Notes under the pieces: generated by a model
The model's database searches: none
What the model saw: the letters and a program-made list of their open reading frames with translations, nothing else
Told to the model about the DNA's origin: nothing
Shown: positions 58,368-64,000 of the stretch, piece by piece
How the letters are laid out: each line of letters opens with the position of its first letter
How positions within the stretch are numbered: the first letter of the stretch is position 1
Program-made: the position numbers and the translations under genes
Assembly (NCBI GenBank): GCA_034440635.1
Contig: JAOTON010001573.1
Coordinates: 62,001-126,000 of the forward strand
Length of the DNA stretch: 64,000 bases
Origin: Lepas anatifera
Taxonomy: Eukaryota; Arthropoda; Thecostraca; Lepadidae
Reading direction: 5' to 3'

Positions 58368-61300
58368 TTAACCCGCACCCCACCGGGGGAGTCTGGCGCC
58401 AGCTTCGCCCCACTGGGGGTCATCGAGAGACCCCACTAATTCCGAAAATTTGGGGTTAATACAAATCTGCAGTGCATTAGAAAGCTCTATGTGTGAATTC
58501 AGTAGGAAATTAGTTCATATGTTTTTAGCGCTCAGGTCAATGGTTTGACCTCCAGAGGTCAAGTTAGGTCACGATAGGCTATTTTCCACTAAAATATGCA
58601 ATGCGTTAATACCTCGCCCTGCATTTGGGGCGAAATTCGCCCCTTCTTGGTTTTCTCCAGATAGCTAAAAATACTTGCAGGCAAACGAAACTTACAGTAC
58701 TTATCCCTGATTAATTTGCCACATCTGACCAAATTTTTTGAGATCAGGCCCATGTCAGGTCAAGGAGCTATTCAGGGTCAAGTGACCCGACCTCCAAAAC
58801 CGAAAATTACGAGTTTGAAGCAGCGCTTCAGAGAACATTAGCAAACCGATCGATTTGAAACTTCCACAATATAATAAGGTCATTAGAAGATCTACAAAGC
58901 TGCTATCTCGGAATTTTGATATTGTTGACCTAAGATGGGATTCCAATTTTGTGGTCACCCCATTATAAGTCAATGGTGAAAAATAGGAATGGGCTTCGTT
59001 TTCTAGTAAAAACTGGGATAGATAAAGCTGAAAATGCTCAAACCGTCTATTATTACCACGATCTTGACCATAAAGTTGAGTTTTTGAGCATCTGATCTCT
59101 TAAAGGTCATATCAGGTCGTACGGGAGCAGAGAGTGATTGTTTTGCCAATAACTTCTCACTGAATTGAGGTAAAGCTGTCACCATTTTGCTTGTATCATT
59201 GTGCTTAGTATTGTCACGGGAGAGTCGATTTCTATGCAACATGACCATACCAGGTCACTTTGTGACCTGACCGGTAGGTCGGAGGTCAATGGGTCATTTT
59301 GACTACTTGACCTTGCAAGGTCATATTGTACATCATTCGATTTGCCGCGATGAGAGGGAATCCAATGATGTATACAAATTTGCTCTAACATTTCCCTGAG
59401 AGCAGATCTAGAGAGAAACGTACACTTCTCTGTTGTAAGCTTATGGAGCCTTCTTTGACCTATATGCTGACCTCAATATTGACCTCCTGACATAAAAATT
59501 TCCCGTATACAATCTGTTCGTATTGTCAAGAGCTTTCAAACACCGCCAGTAATTTTCCTTTAGCGTTCGTAGAGGAACGAAATACGGAGGGGGTGGGCGA
59601 AACGCCCCCAGCGGGGCTCGTCATGCAAGGGACCCCAGCGGGGCGCGTGTTAAACAAGACTGGGCACAGCCTGTCATGCCGTTAGGGAGCTATTTTACGC
59701 AATCTAGCAAAGTACATTCTGATAGGAAAATGCCAGACCTTTTCCTGCTAGGTGCTGGGAACAATGACCTCCCGCCAGTGGTTTGACCTCCAGAGGTCAC
59801 CTCGTGCCCTAATATGACCTGATGCTGCTGGGTCACGTAAGGTCAGAGTGACCTTGCTGTATATCAAATGGAAAGCCAGTGGAGTATATATACACGATGA
59901 CGTTTGATTAAGTGCCTTAGCTTGGCTAGGTCAAACGTTATCGTCAAAATACTTATGTCGCTACCCGTGGTGACGTAATGTGATGACCTCAGATAGGCTT
60001 AAAGGGGTAAATATCCCCCCTGGGATAAGCCGTGGAAAGGGTGTTCAGGGAACGAATTTCGGAGCAATCTGAGCATATGCAACAATTTTTGTGACTTGTA
60101 GGCATCATGCAACCCGCGCCCCACCGGTGGTCCGGCGCCACCTTCACACCACCGGGGCCATCGATGGCCCCCTCTAACTCCGAAAATATGTGGGGGTTAA
60201 GCGCAAATAATGTAAAGTGTCATTAGAAAGCTCGCGGCGTGAATTCCGTAAGAAATTACTTCGCATGTTTAAGCGCTCAGGTCAATGGTTTGACCTCAGA
60301 GGGAGTAAGAAAGGTCACGGTAGGCTATTTTCACTCAAATATGTAATGCTTAAGAAAACTGAGCATAACTCCTATGCCATTAGTGCTTTTGGGATTTCGT
60401 TCAGTACGTTTGATAGGAAATTTCCAGACCTTTTTCCGCTAAATGCGAAAGGTAAAAGACCTCCCGCCAGTGGTTTGACCTCCAGAGGTCACCCTCGTGA
60501 CCTAATATGACCTGATAGGAGGTCACGAAAGGTCGAAGAAAGTGACCTTGTTGTATATCAAATGGAAAGCCGAAGTGACGAGACAAAACACGATGGTGTT
60601 TGTTTCAAGCGCTCTAGCGTAATTAGGTCAAAAGTTATTGTCAAAATACTGTTTTTGACCCCTGGTGACCTAGGCTAGTCCCTTGGAAAAGTCGAAGGAC
60701 AACTATGATCCGTGGGATCCGTAAAAGGGTGTCCAAAAACGCTGTTCTGAGCAGTCTGAGTATTTTCAATCATTTTGTGGCTTTTAGATCATGAGACAGC
60801 TTTTCCCATGCTTTTTCCAATGGGGAGGTCGCCTCGTGACCTGACCTCAGGTCACGAAATCGAAAATTCCCGGATATGCACGTTGTAGACCCTGGAAGGA
60901 TCATGAAGTGTAGCAAGTTTCAAATCGATCAACTTCACGAAATGTAGCTCCTATAAAGCTTCAAAGTTGAAGTGAGGTGACCTTGGTTGACCTTACCTGG
61001 TGACCTGAACTTGGGTGACCCGGGGTAAAATTTTTTAGGGATGGTGGAAAATGATGCGGTGAGGAGATAGAGTCCTCCAACCGCGGTGCTGCGTTTCGTC
61101 GTTTTTCCGCTATCTGGAAAAAAACCTTAGGGGAAGTCATCGATGGCCCCGGTGGGGCGAGGGATAAGACAGTATTTTCCATGTTTTTTCTATGGGAGAG
61201 GTCACCTTGTGACCTGATCTCAGAACACAAAATAAACAAATCCTGGATATTAAGTCTTTTAGATCCTGAAGGGTTCATGAAGAGTAAAAAGTTCTCCAAA

Positions 61301-61550
61301 TCGATCGGTCTAGAAATGCAGGTACCTATTATAGAGGCTCAACAGTTAAGAAGTGAGGGTGCCCTTGGTTGACCTCAGCCTGGTGACCTGACCTTGCGTG
61401 ACCAAGAGTAAAAAATTTCAGGGATGGTGGAAAAATGATGATGGGATGAGAGGTAGAGTTTCCTTCAACTGCAGTGCTGTGCCTCGTCCTTTTTCTGCTA
61501 TCTCGAAAAACCTTAGGGGCATCGATAGCCCCAGGTGGGGCGAGGGTTAA
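58368..61550. mobile_element. Composite TTAA element with internal duplications
   Basis: The outer borders are TTAA-CCCGCACCCCACCGGGG at 58368 and GGTGGGGCGAGGG-TTAA ending at 61550. A second left terminus (AACCCGCGCCCCACCGG) lies near 60112, and a second right terminus (GGTGGGGCGAGGG then ATAA) near 61150. Body sequence at 59690-60000 repeats at 60415-60660, and 60835-61150 repeats at 61195-61545. The element appears to have duplicated both halves. Another TTAA element is nested at 58606-59653. Confidence 0.7.
58606..59653. mobile_element. Nested TTAA-flanked AGGTCA-rich element (copy 3)
   Basis: TTAA at 58606 and 59650 bound an element of the same family and orientation as 48050-49077. The right end CCCCAGCGGGGCGCGTG-TTAA is identical. 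The left end (TACCTCGCCCTGCATTTGGG) is diverged. Interior stretches correspond in order, such as GAGTTTGAAGC, ATTGTTGACCTAAG and AAAGGTCATATCAGGTC. Confidence 0.85.
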
Positions 61551-61976
61551 GGCACAATGCTTATAAAGGTGTCACATTCCCTTTAAATGGAGTTATTCTT
61601 AACCATGACGTCATTGCATGATATATGTAATGCCGGGTAACGCCATTTGAACAGAAGAGCTGGGACCAATGACCTAGAAAATTCTGGTATGATCTTGACC
61701 TCTGACATTTGACCTTGATCTTCATCTTCATTGAGATGACATTGAGCACACAATTAGAAACTAATCGACGTTTACTTACATCCCCACTTGGTCTACATTG
61801 CAGGTGCACTCTCATGCGACTCTGCGCTGATTGCGACAAATCTGACACAATACAAGAACTGAAACTGCTGAAAGCTATAAGTGTGGCAACAGAGATGGCC
61901 TGCACTACGCTACATGTTGCTGAATTACGCTTACGCTACGGTTCGATTTTTGGCCACAAAAAAATACGCTACGGAA

Positions 61977-62837
61977 TTAACGCACATTGACGGGGGCGGG
62001 TACCCGCCCCTTCGGGTTTTTAGGAGATGGTAGAAAACCGCAGGCGCGTAGCGCCGCCGTACTTGGCATGTACCTTCTCCATCATCATTTTTACAACTTC
62101 TGTGAAAATTTTGCTTAGGCTCAGTCTCAGGTCAGGTCACTCAGTACAGGCCAAGTGACCTGACCTCAAAAAAAGTTTAAGAGAGCATAATTCGGCGCAG
62201 GGTGAACTTATCCGATTGAACCTCATATCACATAATGGCCCCACTGAGTTCTCTAAAATATGTTCCGGTATTTTTGATATCAGATGACCTAAGGTCAGGT
62301 ACTAGGCATGACCTCTCCATTGGAAATACATGTGAAAAATGGGTTTTGATTGAATGAACTCAGTATTTGATGTTGATAAAGCATTTATTTTAGCTGCATT
62401 ATATTTGCCTGGGCTTTCTATTTGGTCCTAATGATATGCATTTTATATTTTTGACCCTGACTTGACCTCAGGTCAGATCAAATCATTGATTTGACCTAGC
62501 AAGGTCAAATTATACATCATCTGATCTCGGCTTGTTGAGAGGATCTATACAGTTCCACCCGTTTTGCTCTATCTTTACTTGTTCAGATGCAATGGCCGAA
62601 AAACTTCATTTCACATGTTATCTTTCTATGACGGCATGTTTTGATCTCTCGTGACCTTAAATGGAATCTTGACAAAAAAATGGTTAAAATGTTTTCGATG
62701 GAGAAGTGGATGTGAGCAGCCTAACGCCGTTTACCGTCTTTCGCTACCTACCGTGGTTCTCAAGATTTTAGGGGTGGGTACCCGCGTCCCCGTCAATGCG
62801 AAGGTGGCCTCCCGGACCCCGTCAATGCGCGTGTTAA
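61977..62837. mobile_element. TTAA-flanked element (CATTGACGGGGG family, copy 2)
   Basis: The borders are TTAA-CGCACATTGACGGGGG and CCCCGTCAATGCGCGTG-TTAA. The interior matches the reverse complement of 25257-26099, including the CCATTGGAAATACATG and GAGGTCAGGTC stretches and GGGTACCCGCC subterminal repeats at both ends. There is no ORF. Confidence 0.85.
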
Positions 62838-63119
62838 GCTACGTTATTTTTATCGACTATGGAGTTACAGTAATTTAAGCTATGGCTACGGTAAAAATAT
62901 ATTTTACCAGGATATCACCACTTTGTTCATACACTCATACCTCAACCCTCGCGCCGGTGGGGATGTTTAAACAACCTTCAGATTTTACCGGTCGACGGAA
63001 AAACGGCATGCGCGAAGCGCCGCCGTACTTGAAGGATCTTTATCCTTGATCACCAATTCTGGAGCTTTCTTCAAAATTTTAAGGTTGGGTCATCTCGGTC
63101 GCCAGGCGACCAGTGCAGG

Positions 63120-64000
63120 TTAACCTTTCACCCGGGTGGGGGCCTTTTAGACCCCCTCGGGTTTTCTGAAGATCATCAACGGCGGCGGCGCGCAGCGCCG
63201 CCAAACTTGGTCTAGCTGTTTCTTCATTATTTTTACATCTTTCCTGAAAATTTTGGTTCAAGGTCAGATCAGGTCAGGTCACTTCAGGTCAGGTGAAGTG
63301 ACCTCACCTAAAAAAATGACTTAGGACGGTATAACTAAAAGAGAAGGGTTAATCGATCAAGTTTAAACTCATACCACATCTTGGGCCCACCAGGAGCTAC
63401 ATAACATTTAATATTCTGGGATTTTGTATTAAGACTAAGGTCATGTGCAGAGCATAACCTCCCATTGACAATGCATAGGGAAAAATCACGAAATGAGCTT
63501 TTCTCGTAAGTATGGATGGAATCAACTTCCAAACATCGGTTGCGATTCACTCTTAGCCCATTTCGGAAGCTGATACCAATATTTTTTAATTGTGACCTTG
63601 CAAAGTCACCTTCAGGTCAACAGCAATATTTTTGGTGTTCTCCCTCAATAAATTTTGAATAAACTAAGATAGAGCTTTTATTTTGTCACCGAAGTGTTTG
63701 TATAGTCACTGGAAGTCAAATGATAAATATCATGACTATAACAGGTCAAGTTGGGTCAGACTGTTGATTTCCGGGGTCATTTAAATTCTTTAAATTTGAC
63801 CTGGCATAGCAATATCAAAAATCGCTCCGATTTGTATTGACGAGAGGATTGCAATGGTGCATAACCATACATGTACCTTGTTTGGTTTGGTCAATTAGCG
63901 AAAAAAGTAAACGCCAATTTGCATGGACATTCCTGGCAGAATATGTCCAACATTTAGCACTCTGTAGCTCCCTAGGCTTTGACCTGACACGAAAAATGAA
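63120..64000. mobile_element. TTAA element running off the window end
   Basis: TTAA at 63120 is followed by CCTTTCACCCGGGTGGGGG, then a GGCGGCGGCGCGCAGCGCCGCC palindrome (63181-63203) and dense GGTCAGGTCA motifs at 63261-63310. The order of these parts matches the other TTAA families. The far end is outside the window. A partial relative lies just before it (62943 onward, CCCTCGCGCCGGTGGGG). Confidence 0.65.

Overview
This is a eukaryotic (metazoan) genomic window. The evidence is split genes with GT-AG introns, tRNA-derived SINEs, Penelope-like and LINE-type retroelement remnants, hAT-type and TTAA-type DNA transposons, and long microsatellites. The mix suits a repeat-rich invertebrate, perhaps a marine arthropod or lophotrochozoan, but nothing here fixes the taxon. 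No operons, RBSs or bacterial genes are present. Most long open frames are reads through repeats.

The genic core is a pair of head-to-head paralogues of one secreted modular protein. Copy A lies on the minus strand (exon 1 at 29534-29719, proposed last exon at 3315-3423). Copy B lies on the plus strand (exon 1 at 37744-37930, last visible exon at 49266-49358). I rebuilt them from splice sites, reading phase and A/B similarity. The order is signal peptide, PAN/apple-like Cys exon, EB/EGF-like Cys exon, Thr/Ser/Pro-rich mucin-like exon, then a C-terminal part with two related modules that I do not recognise. Phases agree at every junction, and the three middle exons are symmetrical 1-1 exons, as in exon shuffling. 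Copy A has a one-base deletion in exon 1. Copy B's last two exons are not visible. An approximately 8 kb region of unknown regulatory content separates the divergent starts.

Transposons fill the introns and flanks. Copy A intron 1 (12.7 kb, against 1.06 kb in B) holds a 6.9 kb hAT-type element (17537-24431, TSD TATTTAGC). Inside it sit a 392-bp MITE (TSD ATAGCCTC) and a 4.0 kb hAT-type element (19693-23692, TSD TCAGAACA), and both large elements are packed with 20-bp-class minisatellites. TTAA-flanked non-autonomous elements full of AGGTCA half-sites recur at 5.7-6.4, 25.3-27.5, 48.0-49.1 and 58.4-64.0 kb. A Penelope-like element at 53.2-57.0 kb has approximately 1.05 kb inverted arms that each carry the GIY-YIG region. 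A second Penelope remnant (39.5-41.4 kb, minus) is followed by a hammerhead-ribozyme-like core.

The window starts inside an inverted-repeat transposon with a broken ORF (1-1139) and ends inside a TTAA element (63120 onward). All coordinates were read by eye, so element borders without a TSD are approximate.
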